The notes below the pieces were generated by a model. That model was not told where the DNA came from, did not search any database, and worked only from the letters and a program-made list of their open reading frames with translations. A stretch of 64,000 nucleotides of DNA, taken from positions 1-64,000 of the forward strand of contig CAYMYN010000025.1 in assembly GCA_964394665.1 (NCBI GenBank), in the 5' to 3' direction. This stretch comes from CAYMYN01 sp964394665. Lineage in GTDB: Bacteria > Planctomycetota > UBA1135 > GCA-002686595. A program made the translations under genes and the position numbers. Below are positions 8,706 through 16,806 of this stretch, one piece after another (positions within the stretch are counted from its first letter, which is position 1; each line of letters opens with the position of its first letter).

Positions 8706-10793
8706 TCAGGGTCGCCCGGGCGGCGGGCCGTGCTCGACGAGGGCCTGGGCGTAGCGTTCGTCCAGGGCCGCGGCGCGTTCGAGCGCGACGCGGGCCTCGG
8801 CCGCGCGGCCCTCGAGGGCCAGCAGCGAACCGAGGTTGAAGTGCGCCGCCGCGTGGCCCGGGTCGAGCGCAATGCAGCGCCGGAAGTGGACCTCGGCCCG
8901 GGCGTGCTCGCCGTGGGCGGCGAGCAGGAGCCCCAGGTTGTTGGCGGCGTCGACGTGCCCGGGGTCCAGGCGCAGGGCCGCGCCGTAGTGCGCGAGCGCG
9001 GCCTGTGCGTCGCCCGACGCGGCGCGCAACACGCCCAGGTTGTAGTGCCCGTCCGCGGAGTCCGGATCGAGCTCCAGGGCCCGCGAGAGGTGCTGCGCGG
9101 CGGCCGCGAGCCGACCGTCGAGGGACTCCAGCTCGGAGAGCGCCAGGTGGGGCGCGCTGGCGTGGGGCTCGAGCTCGGCGGCCCGCGCGTAGGCCGCGCG
9201 GGCCAGGTCGCGCGCTCCGCGCGCCGCGTGCAGCCCGCCTTCGAGCATCCAGGCCTCGAACTGGGCGTGGGCGGCGTCCGGCCCCGTGGCGCGCACCAGG
9301 AAGGCGCGGGCGCGGCCCACCTCGGTCAGCGCGCCCGTGAGCTCGCCGCGCAGCGCCAGCCGGCGCGCGAGGTCCATCCGCGCCGCGGCGTCCTGGGGCT
9401 GGCGCGCGAGGTGCGCGCGCAGGTGCGGTTCGGCGCGGGCGGGCTCGGGACCGGCGCCCTCGAGGTGCGCGAGCTTGCGCTGCACACCCGGGGTCTCGCG
9501 CAACCCCAGGCGCTGCGTCCGCGCCAGGTGTTCGAGGGCCGTCTGGCGCTCGGGCTCGGCCGGAGCGGCCACGAAGCGCGCGTAGGCCCGCTCGCCGCGG
9601 AACTGGTGATAGCGCACCCGACCGGAGTGGGCGAGGAACGCCGCTGCGCCCAGGGTCAGGGCCAAGAGCGCGTAGCCCGCGGCGCCGCGGCGTCCGGCGC
9701 GCACCAAGCTCCAGCCGCGCAACCGCAGGTCCGCGCGCCGCAGGCTGCGCAGGCTCCACACCGCGGCGAAGGCGAAGGCCGCGGCGAGGGCCATGGCCAG
9801 GAAGAACGGCACGGCTCCGTAGAGTCCGCGCAGGATCGGCAGGGCGAGCAGGAACGCGCCCGCGAGCAGCAGTTCCTCGCCCCGGCCGAAGGCCCACTGT
9901 CTACGGATGCGGAGCGCGGGATCGCGTCGGGAGCGGAAGAGGGCGGGCCAGGTGAAGCGGTAGCCGATCGAGCCCCGCGGGCAGACCGCGACGCAGTCGA
10001 GGTCCTTGAGGCAGGCGGGGTCGACCAGCGTGCCGTAGGCGGCGAGTTCCTCGTGCACGCGCACGCCCGAGCTGCACGCCGCCGTGCACGCTCCGCAGGC
10101 ATCGCAGGGCCCGATCGAGGTGATGCGGCCGGGAGCCAGTCGGTCGGCCAGGGCGAAGACCGCGCCGTAGGGGCAGACGCTGCGGCAGAACGAGCGCGAT
10201 CCGAGCAGGTAGACCAGGCCGAAGCCGCACACCGCGAGGGTCAGCGCCGCCGTGCCCACGGGCGGCAGATTGCGCCAGAAGTCGTCGGTCACGAACGACG
10301 CCCAGCCTTCCTCCGAGATCGTGAGGCGCGGCAGGGAGCGGCCGGCGAGCAGGCGCGAGACCTGGGGCCAGACGAACATGTAGAGCATCGCCCCCAGGGG
10401 CACGAGCATCAGCGCCCGCGAGCGCAGCGGGCGCGGCCGGATGCCCGCCCGCTCGAGGAGCCAGGCGCACAGGTCTTGCAAGGCCAGCACGTGGCAGCCC
10501 CAGGAGCAGAAGAAGCGCCCGAAGACCAGCACCGTGAGCAGCACGAGTCCCATGAAGATCGCGCCGGCCGTGACGATGCCCAGCTCGAGGGTGTACATGA
10601 CCTCGTTGAGCTCGAGCGGCGCGAGGGTGCGACCCGAGAGCTTCCAGTGCAGGACGTGCGCGCCGATGGCGACGTGCACCGCCAGCAGGGTCAGGGCCCG
10701 CCGGCGGGAGTAGCCGGACCGGGGCTCGCCGGCCCGCGCGGCCCGCGGCGCGCCCCGCGCGCGGACGCGAGCGTCAGGGGAGCTGGAGCTCAT
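8706..10793 (-). CDS. NapH-like membrane polyferredoxin fused to TPR domain
   Basis: A 695-residue fusion. The N-terminal half has several membrane helices with the NapH/NosR/CcoG-type motifs FCSWGCH and FCRSVCPYG. A ferredoxin segment follows with CDACGACTAAC and CLKDLDCVAVCP, which can hold two [4Fe-4S] clusters. More helices follow to about residue 400. The C-terminal ~290 residues are soluble TPRs (e.g. DSADGHYNLGVLRAASGDAQAALAHYGAAL). The family passes electrons between quinol pools and redox partners; the TPRs would recruit a partner protein. It is first gene of a three-gene minus-strand operon. The ATG at 10793 has a GAGGTG site 8 bases upstream. It is divergent from the ThiH-like gene. 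Confidence 0.87.
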   Translation of the reverse strand: MSSSSPDARVRARGAPRAARAGEPRSGYSRRRALTLLAVHVAIGAHVLHWKLSGRTLAPLELNEVMYTLELGIVTAGAIFMGLVLLTVLVFGRFFCSWGCHVLALQDLCAWLLERAGIRPRPLRSRALMLVPLGAMLYMFVWPQVSRLLAGRSLPRLTISEEGWASFVTDDFWRNLPPVGTAALTLAVCGFGLVYLLGSRSFCRSVCPYGAVFALADRLAPGRITSIGPCDACGACTAACSSGVRVHEELAAYGTLVDPACLKDLDCVAVCPRGSIGYRFTWPALFRSRRDPALRIRRQWAFGRGEELLLAGAFLLALPILRGLYGAVPFFLAMALAAAFAFAAVWSLRSLRRADLRLRGWSLVRAGRRGAAGYALLALTLGAAAFLAHSGRVRYHQFRGERAYARFVAAPAEPERQTALEHLARTQRLGLRETPGVQRKLAHLEGAGPEPARAEPHLRAHLARQPQDAAARMDLARRLALRGELTGALTEVGRARAFLVRATGPDAAHAQFEAWMLEGGLHAARGARDLARAAYARAAELEPHASAPHLALSELESLDGRLAAAAQHLSRALELDPDSADGHYNLGVLRAASGDAQAALAHYGAALRLDPGHVDAANNLGLLLAAHGEHARAEVHFRRCIALDPGHAAAHFNLGSLLALEGRAAEARVALERAAALDERYAQALVEHGPPPGRP

Positions 10794-10991
10794 CGCGGCA
10801 CACCTCGAACGGCGGGTGCCCCCCGGTCCGCGGCCGGCGCCCACGGCGGGCGCGCGGGGAGGACTCGGTCGCTCGCCACGGCCCAGGTTCGCGGCGGACG
10901 CGGTTGCAGTCGGGGCTGGGGCATCGGCGCGGAGGGGAACCCGGGGGGGAGAGGAGAAAGCAGAGGCGTGGGTCTTGATATAAAGGATGGC
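10794..10991. other. Divergent intergenic region
   Basis: This 198-base spacer separates the electron-transfer operon (leftward) from the ThiH-like gene (rightward) and should hold promoters for both. It includes a relatively A/T-rich patch, GTGGGTCTTGATATAAAGG, just before 10990. There the AAAGGA at 10982-10987 can serve as ribosome-binding site for the ATG at 10992. I could not assign a convincing -35/-10 pair and saw no TPP-riboswitch core. Confidence 0.5.
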
Positions 10992-12413
10992 ATGGAACCT
11001 GGCCAGGGGTCGTGTCGAAGGGGCCCGCCGCCCGCGGGGGCCGGGGCGGCGCCCAGTGCGGGCGGTCCGCGCCTGGAGCTGCGGAGCGCCGACGGCGGAG
11101 TCGAGTGCGTGCTGCACGCGCCCCCGACGTCCCAGGCCGCCCCTCGACCGCGCGCCGCGGACGGTTCGCCGCAGGCGGCTCGAGGGGCTGCGCCGGAGCC
11201 GCTCGCGACGGCCCTCGCGCACCTCTCCCACCGTCTCTCGCGGGCGGCGGGGAGGGAGGTGGTGGTGCGCGTCGCAGGCGAGCCCCTGCCCGGGGATCCC
11301 GGGTTCCTCGCCGCGCTCGAGGAGCTGGGCCGGAGCGCGGCCACGCGTCTCGCGGAGGACCGGATGGCGGCGGAGCTGGCCGCCTCGGCCTGGGCCGCGG
11401 AGCTGCTGGCACCGCCGCCGGCCCTGCGGGCGCAGGCGGCGGCCTTCCTGGCCACACCCCTCGACGTGCTGCGCGCGCGCGAGGGTCCCGCGGCGGCGCG
11501 CATCGTCCGCGAGCGATTCGGCGGCCGGGTGCAGCTCTTCGCGCCGCTCTACCTCTCGGACGCCTGCCTCAACGACTGCGCCTACTGCGGTTTCCGCAAG
11601 AGTCATCGGCGCCGGCGCGTGCACCTGTCGCTCGAGCGCGCCCTGTTCGAGGCGCGCGCGTTGGCCGCGCGCGGTCTGCGCCGCATCGACCTCGTCAGCG
11701 GAGAGGTGCCCACCGATCCCTTCGTGGACCAGGTGGCGCGGGCGGTCGAGGCGATCCTCGCGTCGACCGGGATCGAGCGCGTGCACCTGAACGTGGGCGC
11801 GCTCTCGGTCGCGCAGTTCCGGCGGCTGCGCTCGGCCGGCGCGCTCGCCTGCCATCTCTATCAGGAGACCTACGACGTCGAGGTCTATCGCCGCGTGCAC
11901 CGGAGTGGCCCCAAGCGCGATCTCGCCTGGCGCCTGGAGGGCCCCGAACGCGCGCTACGGGCGGGCTTCGAGGTGCTCGGCCTGGGCGTCCTGCTGGGGC
12001 TGGCCGAGCCCGCCGCGGAACTCGCCGCCCTGACGCACCACGCCGAACGCCTGCGGGCGGCCTTCCCGGGGGTGTCGCTCGGCTTCTCCCTGCCGCGCTG
12101 GGTGCCGGCCGATCGCGAGTGCAGCTTCCACGTCGAGCACGCCCTCGACGACGGGCTCTTCGAGCGCTGCCTGCTGTTCGTGCGCACCCGCTTCCCCGAC
12201 GCCCACCTGACCCTGACCACCCGCGAGGGCGCGGCCCTGCGGGACGCGCTGCTTCCCATGGGCATCACCCAGCTCAGCGCGGGGGTCCGCACCGCCCCCG
12301 GTGGGTATGGGGCCGAGCCCGGGGGGACCGAGCAGTTCCAGGTCGGCGACGGGCGCTCGCTGGAGGAGGTCGCCCAGGCCGTGCGGGCGGCGGGCCTGAT
12401 CCCGGTCGCCTGA
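10992..12413 (+). CDS. ThiH-like radical SAM tyrosine lyase with N-terminal extension
   Basis: Radical SAM protein of the ThiH/HydG tyrosine-lyase family. The cluster motif CLNDCAYC (Cys192, 196, 199) follows the family lead FAPLYLSDA. Downstream ThiH hallmarks are HLYQETYDVEVYRRVH, a GLGVLLGLAEP segment and QLSAGVRTAPGGYG…EQFQVGD. The C-terminal extra-cluster motif of HydG is absent, so ThiH is the closer match. ThiH makes dehydroglycine from tyrosine for the thiazole of thiamin. No thiG, thiS or other thi gene is in view. From the chosen ATG (AAAGGA 4 bases upstream) about 107 residues precede the region that aligns to ordinary ThiH. An internal ATG at 11364 would give a normal length. Confidence 0.82.
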   Translation: MEPGQGSCRRGPPPAGAGAAPSAGGPRLELRSADGGVECVLHAPPTSQAAPRPRAADGSPQAARGAAPEPLATALAHLSHRLSRAAGREVVVRVAGEPLPGDPGFLAALEELGRSAATRLAEDRMAAELAASAWAAELLAPPPALRAQAAAFLATPLDVLRAREGPAAARIVRERFGGRVQLFAPLYLSDACLNDCAYCGFRKSHRRRRVHLSLERALFEARALAARGLRRIDLVSGEVPTDPFVDQVARAVEAILASTGIERVHLNVGALSVAQFRRLRSAGALACHLYQETYDVEVYRRVHRSGPKRDLAWRLEGPERALRAGFEVLGLGVLLGLAEPAAELAALTHHAERLRAAFPGVSLGFSLPRWVPADRECSFHVEHALDDGLFERCLLFVRTRFPDAHLTLTTREGAALRDALLPMGITQLSAGVRTAPGGYGAEPGGTEQFQVGDGRSLEEVAQAVRAAGLIPVA

Positions 12414-12597
12414 AGGCCGGTCGGGCCGGGGACGGCACCCGGGCGGGGGGCGCCGGCAGCCCTGGCACGATCCTGCTCGAAAACGAAGAAACCGAGAAAC
12501 ATGGTGCGCCATCCTGGACCTGGAGGCCGGGGCGGTGTACCCCTGGTGTTCAGAGGACATGCGGGTCCGCAGAGCGGGCCCGGCCTCGGAGGCCAGG
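12414..12597 (+). promoter_or_regulatory. Leader region of the benzoyl-CoA reductase operon
   Basis: The 184 bases between the ThiH-like gene and had must contain any operon-specific promoter. The stretch CTCGAAAACGAAGAAACCGAG around 12476-12497 is the only A-rich patch. GGAGG at 12588-12592 is a good ribosome-binding site 5 bases before the ATG at 12598, and this decides the had start. The element CTGGCACGATCCTGC (12462-12476) resembles a sigma-54 site but has the wrong spacing. Read-through from the ThiH-like gene is also possible. Confidence 0.45.
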
Positions 12598-13701
12598 ATG
12601 AGCCCGATCGACTCCAGCGTGCGCACGGGTCGGCGTTACGAGCTCCAGACCGTCGGCGAGCCGCTGGTCGGAGTGGAGTTCGAGCTCCCCGTGCCGGGCC
12701 CGGGCGAGGCCCTGGTGCGCGTCGCCGGGTGCGGTGTCTGCCACACCGACCTGGGATTCGCCGACGACGGCGTGCCGACGCGCGCGCCCCTGCCGCTCGC
12801 GCTGGGACACGAGATCGCGGGCGAGGTGCTCGCCGCGGGCGCGGGTCTCGAGCACCTGGTGGGGCGCGCGGTGATCGTTCCCGCCGTGACGCCCTGCGGC
12901 GCGTGCGACGACTGCCGCGCCGGCCACGCCTCGATCTGCGCGCGGCAGGTGATGCCCGGCAACGACGTGCCCGGCGGCTTCGCCAGCCATGTGCTCGTCC
13001 CGGCGCGCGGCCTGTGCGCGGTCGACGATCCTGCGGCCCTGACGAACGCCACCATCGGCCGTTCAGGCTGCACGCTGGCCGAGCTGGCCGTGGTCGCCGA
13101 CGCGCTCACGACCCCGTATCAAGCCCTGCGGCGCGCCCGCGTGGGCCCGGGCGACCTCGTGATCGTCGTGGGGCTCGGCGGAGTGGGCGGTTTCGCGTGC
13201 CAGATCGCCGCGGCCCTGGGCGCCAGCGTCGTCGGCCTCGACGTCGATCCGCGGCGCATCGAGGGTCTGGGCGCCCACGGCCTGGCGGCCGGGATCGACG
13301 TGCGCGAGCACGACGAGCGCAGCCTGCGGCGCGCCCTGCGCGACCTGGCGCGGGTGCGCGCGTGGCCCGAGCGGCGCTGGAAGATCTTCGAGTGCAGCGG
13401 CACCTCGGCCGGCCAACGCGCGGCCTTCGGTCTGCTGGTCCACGGCGCGTACCTGTCGGTGGTGGGCTTCGCGCCCCAGCCGGTCGAATTGCGCCTCTCG
13501 AACCTGATGGCCTTCGACGCCAAGGCCGTGGGCAATTGGGGCTGCGTGCCCGAGCTCTACCCCGCGGCCCTCGAGCTGGTGCTCTCGGGGGCGGTGGCGG
13601 TCAAGCCCTTCGTGCGCACCGCGCCCCTCGACGCGATCGCCGAGGTGTTCGAGGACGTGCGCCGCCACCGCAGCACCGTCCGACCCGTGCTCGTGCCCTG
13701 A
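12598..13701 (+). CDS. had: 6-hydroxycyclohex-1-ene-1-carbonyl-CoA dehydrogenase
   Basis: Zinc/NAD alcohol-dehydrogenase-family enzyme (MDR) of 367 residues, the usual length for Had. In anaerobic benzoyl-CoA degradation it oxidises 6-hydroxycyclohex-1-ene-1-carbonyl-CoA to the 6-oxo compound in the cytoplasm. Visible features are the catalytic-zinc segment GCGVCHTDLGF and GHEIAGEV, the structural-zinc cysteines PCGACDDCRAGHASIC, and the Rossmann loop GLGGVGGFACQIAAALGA. The assignment over generic MDR enzymes rests on overall likeness plus the oah-dch-bcrCBAD genes directly downstream. The ATG at 12598 is chosen because of GGAGG at 12588; a longer frame from 12535 lacks such a site. It is first gene of the operon; oah starts 20 bases after its stop. 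Confidence 0.92.
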   Translation: MSPIDSSVRTGRRYELQTVGEPLVGVEFELPVPGPGEALVRVAGCGVCHTDLGFADDGVPTRAPLPLALGHEIAGEVLAAGAGLEHLVGRAVIVPAVTPCGACDDCRAGHASICARQVMPGNDVPGGFASHVLVPARGLCAVDDPAALTNATIGRSGCTLAELAVVADALTTPYQALRRARVGPGDLVIVVGLGGVGGFACQIAAALGASVVGLDVDPRRIEGLGAHGLAAGIDVREHDERSLRRALRDLARVRAWPERRWKIFECSGTSAGQRAAFGLLVHGAYLSVVGFAPQPVELRLSNLMAFDAKAVGNWGCVPELYPAALELVLSGAVAVKPFVRTAPLDAIAEVFEDVRRHRSTVRPVLVP

Positions 13702-13721
13702 CCTCCGGGAGCTTGCCTGCC

Positions 13722-14858
13722 ATGACCCTCCACATCCGAACCCGCGCCCTGCGCGACCACGATCTCGCGTCCCTGCCCCGCTCGTCCCCGGGTGTGCGCT
13801 ACGAGCGTCGACCGCTGCGGGCTCCCGACGGCCACGAGGTCGAGGGGCTCTACAGCGCCTGGATCGTGCTCGACAATCCGGAGCAGCTCAATTCCTACAC
13901 GACCGAGATGGTCAAGCAGGTGATCCTCGCCTTCCGGCGCGCCTCGAACGAGCCGGACGTGGTGGCGGTGGTCTTCACCGGGTCCGGCACGCGCGCCTTC
14001 TGCACCGGCGGCAACACCGCCGAGTACGCGCGCCACTACGCCGGAGCACCCGACGAGTACCTGCGCTACATGCGCCTGTTCAACGACATGGTCACGGCCA
14101 TCCTGCACTGCGACCAACCTGTGATCTCGCGCGTCAACGGGATGCGCATCGCCGGGGGCCAGGAGATCGGCATGGCCTGCGACTTCACCCTGGCGAGCGA
14201 CCTGGCGGTCTTCGGCCAGGCCGGGCCGCGTCACGGCTCGGCCCCCGATGGCGGCTCGACCGACTTCCTGCCGCTGTTCGTGGGCGTCGAGCGCGCCATG
14301 CAGTCCTGCACGTTGTGCGAGACCTGGACCGCGTACCAGGCCGAGCGCTACGGCCTGATCGGCGAGTGCGTGCCCGTGTTGCGGGTCGATGGCGCGCTGG
14401 TGCCGAACCCCCTGGTCGTCACCGAACGCTGGTTGGACGAGCGCGGGCGCGTCGTGCACGGCGAGCCGCGCACCGGCGACGACCTGCGCCGCGGCAAGGA
14501 GCTGCTGGCCCGCGGCGCGGTCGATCTGGCGCCCCTGGATGCGCGCGTCGACGCGTTGGTCTGGAAGCTCGCCAACACCATGCCCGGCTGCACGCGCAAG
14601 ACGGTCGAGTCGCTGCGCAAGCACAAGCTCGCGCACTGGGACCGCAACCGCGAGACCAACCGCAGTTGGCTCGGACTCAACATGCTGGCCGAGGCCGCGG
14701 CCGGCTTCCGGGCCTTCGACGAGGGCCCCAAGGGGCATCGCGAGGTCGACTTCCTCGAGCTGCGCCGGCGCCTCGCTCGGGGCGAACGCTGGAGTCCCGA
14801 GTTCGTCGAGTCGCTCGTCCCGCGGGAGCCCGCCGCCGTCGCCGGGGAGGGGGTCTGA
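13722..14858 (+). CDS. oah: 6-oxocyclohex-1-ene-1-carbonyl-CoA hydrolase
   Basis: Crotonase-family ring hydrolase of 378 residues, matching Oah proteins and longer than ordinary enoyl-CoA hydratases. It adds water to 6-oxocyclohex-1-ene-1-carbonyl-CoA and hydrolytically opens the ring to 3-hydroxypimelyl-CoA. Recognisable stretches are LDNPEQLNSYTTEMVKQVI, the oxyanion-hole loop TGSGTRAFCTGGNTAEYA, and GGQEIGMACDFTLASDLA followed by FGQAGPRHGSAPDGGSTDF. The last is very characteristic of Oah. The C-terminal ~100 residues (LANTMPGCTRKTVESLRKHK…) form the family's extra helical part. It lies 20 bases after had and 2 bases before dch. Ring cleavage here commits the carbon to β-oxidation. Confidence 0.95.
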   Translation: MTLHIRTRALRDHDLASLPRSSPGVRYERRPLRAPDGHEVEGLYSAWIVLDNPEQLNSYTTEMVKQVILAFRRASNEPDVVAVVFTGSGTRAFCTGGNTAEYARHYAGAPDEYLRYMRLFNDMVTAILHCDQPVISRVNGMRIAGGQEIGMACDFTLASDLAVFGQAGPRHGSAPDGGSTDFLPLFVGVERAMQSCTLCETWTAYQAERYGLIGECVPVLRVDGALVPNPLVVTERWLDERGRVVHGEPRTGDDLRRGKELLARGAVDLAPLDARVDALVWKLANTMPGCTRKTVESLRKHKLAHWDRNRETNRSWLGLNMLAEAAAGFRAFDEGPKGHREVDFLELRRRLARGERWSPEFVESLVPREPAAVAGEGV

Positions 14859-14860
14859 CC

Positions 14861-15640
14861 ATGGACGCCGTGGCGAGCGCCGGCACGCGCCTGGAGTGGG
14901 TCGAGGCGGGCCGCTGTGCGCGGATCGTGATCGACGAAGGGCGCGGCAACGTGCTCGGCCTCGGGGCGCTCGAGCACCTGCGGGAGCTCGTGCGTTCCCT
15001 GTCGAGCGAGCGCGCCCTGCGCGCCGTGCTGCTGGACGCGAGCGGGGAACACTTCAGCTTCGGCGCCTCGGTGGTGGACCACCTGCCGGACAAGGTCGGC
15101 GCGATGCTGGCGGCCCTGCACGGCCTGGCCCGCGAGCTCTTGGCGCTCGACACGCCTCTCCTGGCCGCGGTGCGCGGTCGCTGCCTGGGGGGCGGGCTCG
15201 AGTTGGCGCTGCTCGCCGAGCGCATCGTCGTCGCGCCGGGCAGCCTGCTCGGCCAGCCGGAGCTCTCCCTGGGCGTGTTCGCCCCCCTGGGATCCTTGCT
15301 CCTGCCGCGCGCCGTCGGCACGCGTCGCGCGAGCGAGCTCCTGCTCAGCGGGCGCACGCTGGGCGTGGACGAGGCCCTGCGCTGGGGTCTGGTGACCGAG
15401 GTCGCGCAGGATCCGCTGGAGACGCTGAGCGCCTGGTATCGCGAGCACTTGGCGAGCAAGAGCGCCGCCTCCCTGCGCATCGCGATGCGGGCCGCGCGGC
15501 GCGCGTGGCTGCCGCGGCTGCTGGAAGAACTCGCCGATCTCGAGCGCGTGTACCTGGAGGAGCTCGCGCCCACCCACGACGCCCAGGAAGGCTTGCGCGC
15601 CTTCCTGGAGAAGCGCGCGCCGCGCTGGGAGGATCGCTGA
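14861..15640 (+). CDS. dch: Cyclohexa-1,5-dienecarbonyl-CoA hydratase
   Basis: Crotonase-family hydratase of 259 residues. Dch adds water to cyclohexa-1,5-diene-1-carbonyl-CoA, the direct product of benzoyl-CoA reductase, giving 6-hydroxycyclohex-1-ene-1-carbonyl-CoA for Had. The crotonase oxyanion-hole loop appears as EHFSFGASVVDHLPD, and the second loop as VRGRCLGGGLELALLAERIV, with GQPELSLGVFAPLGS further on. Sequence alone would allow a generic enoyl-CoA hydratase. Its position between oah and bcrC, with a 1-base stop/start overlap to bcrC at 15640, makes Dch by far the best call. The ATG at 14861 lies 2 bases after the oah stop, with GGAGG at 14846-14850. Confidence 0.92.
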   Translation: MDAVASAGTRLEWVEAGRCARIVIDEGRGNVLGLGALEHLRELVRSLSSERALRAVLLDASGEHFSFGASVVDHLPDKVGAMLAALHGLARELLALDTPLLAAVRGRCLGGGLELALLAERIVVAPGSLLGQPELSLGVFAPLGSLLLPRAVGTRRASELLLSGRTLGVDEALRWGLVTEVAQDPLETLSAWYREHLASKSAASLRIAMRAARRAWLPRLLEELADLERVYLEELAPTHDAQEGLRAFLEKRAPRWEDR

Positions 15641-16806
15641 TGGACCTCGAGCGGATCGTGGCCGTCGCGCAAGGGCTGTACGACGACCTGGAGCTGGGAT
15701 CGGTGCGCGCCTGGAAGGCGGCCGATGCGGGGCGGCGCGCGGTGGGCTACTTGCCGACCTACGTGCCGCGCGAGGTCCTGCACGCCGCCGGCGTCCTGCC
15801 CGTCGGGATCCAGGGCGCCGACGAGCGCCTCGAGATCGTGCGCGGCGACGCCTGCTTCCAATCCTACATCTGCCACTTGCCGCGGTCGGTGATGGAGCTG
15901 GGTCTCTCGGGGCGCCTGGACGTGCTCGACGGGATGGTGTTCCCTTCGACCTGCGACGTCATCCGCAACCTCTCGGGGATCTGGAAGCTCTCGTTCCCCG
16001 ACAAAGCGGCCTTCTACCTCGACGTCCCCCAGAACTTCGAGCCCGAGGTGGGTGGGCGCTTCTATCGGCGCGTGCTCGAGGAGTTGCTCGACATGGCGGT
16101 CGAGATCGGCGGCCGCCGGCCCTCCGAGGCGGACCTGCGCGCTTCGATCCGGGCCTACAACGCCAATCGGGCCCTGGTGCTCGAGCTGCTGCGCACGAGG
16201 GCCGCGGAGCCTTGGGTCGTACCGGCCAGCGAGGGCTACCTGGTGCTGCGCGCCGGGCTGGTCCTGACGGTGGAGGAGCACACGGACCTGCTGCGCTCCT
16301 ATCTGAGCGCCGCGCGCGCCGCGGGGCGCCGTCCGCGGGACAACGCGCGCGTGCTCCTCAGCGGCGCGTTCTGCGAGCAGCCCCCCCTGACCCTGCTCCG
16401 GACCCTCGAGCGCGCCGGATGCGACCTGGTGGGAGACGACTTCCTGCTCGTCCTGCGCTGGCTGGGAGATCGCGTGCAGGAACGGGGCGACCCACTGGAT
16501 GCCCTCGTGAGGGCGTATCTCACCGACCCCGCCGAGGTCTCGTGCCGCTACGTCCCGGACGGTCGTTCGAAGGGGACCGAGCTGGTCGCGGCGGCCGCGG
16601 CCCTACGCGCCGAGGGCGTGATCTTCGCGGCGCCGAGCTTCTGCGATCCGGCGCTGCTCGATCGGCCGATGCTGCAAGCGGCCCTCGCTCGCGCGGGCCT
16701 GTCCTTCACGTCCCTGGAGTACGCGGAGAACACCGGCCAGATGCAGCCCATCCGCGAGCAGGCGGGGACCTTCGCCGACACCATCAAGCTGTGGGGTGAG
16801 TCATGA
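15640..16806 (+). CDS. bcrC: Benzoyl-CoA reductase subunit C (class I)
   Basis: 388-residue subunit of ATP-dependent benzoyl-CoA reductase, a relative of the 2-hydroxyacyl-CoA dehydratase HgdB/FldB family. BcrB and BcrC form the substrate-reducing module that holds [4Fe-4S] clusters and receives electrons from BcrAD. The family start (VAVAQGLYDDLELGSVRAWK) and conserved Cys-bearing stretches are present: RGDACFQSYICHLPRSVMEL, FPSTCDVIRNLSGIWKL, LLSGAFCEQPPLTLL and YAENTGQMQPIREQAGTFAD. Length fits Thauera-type BcrC. The start ATG overlaps the dch stop (TGATG) and the end overlaps bcrB by 4 bases, so stoichiometric coupled translation is likely. Confidence 0.95.
   Translation: MDLERIVAVAQGLYDDLELGSVRAWKAADAGRRAVGYLPTYVPREVLHAAGVLPVGIQGADERLEIVRGDACFQSYICHLPRSVMELGLSGRLDVLDGMVFPSTCDVIRNLSGIWKLSFPDKAAFYLDVPQNFEPEVGGRFYRRVLEELLDMAVEIGGRRPSEADLRASIRAYNANRALVLELLRTRAAEPWVVPASEGYLVLRAGLVLTVEEHTDLLRSYLSAARAAGRRPRDNARVLLSGAFCEQPPLTLLRTLERAGCDLVGDDFLLVLRWLGDRVQERGDPLDALVRAYLTDPAEVSCRYVPDGRSKGTELVAAAAALRAEGVIFAAPSFCDPALLDRPMLQAALARAGLSFTSLEYAENTGQMQPIREQAGTFADTIKLWGES

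Noticed and set aside
10794..10991. TPP riboswitch before the ThiH-like gene
   Set aside because: No CTGAGA…ACC core or second conserved thi-box half was found.
4699..12413. Very long open frames (over 1,000 codons) covering several genes on each strand
   Set aside because: In this GC-rich DNA stop codons are rare in wrong frames. Only the segments with family motifs and sensible starts (e.g. 4699-6513, 8706-10793, 10992-12413) were kept.
12462..12476. sigma-54-like promoter CTGGCACGATCCTGC upstream of had
   Set aside because: GG and GC elements are separated by 9 bases; the strict sigma-54 spacing is 10, and TTGC is not complete.
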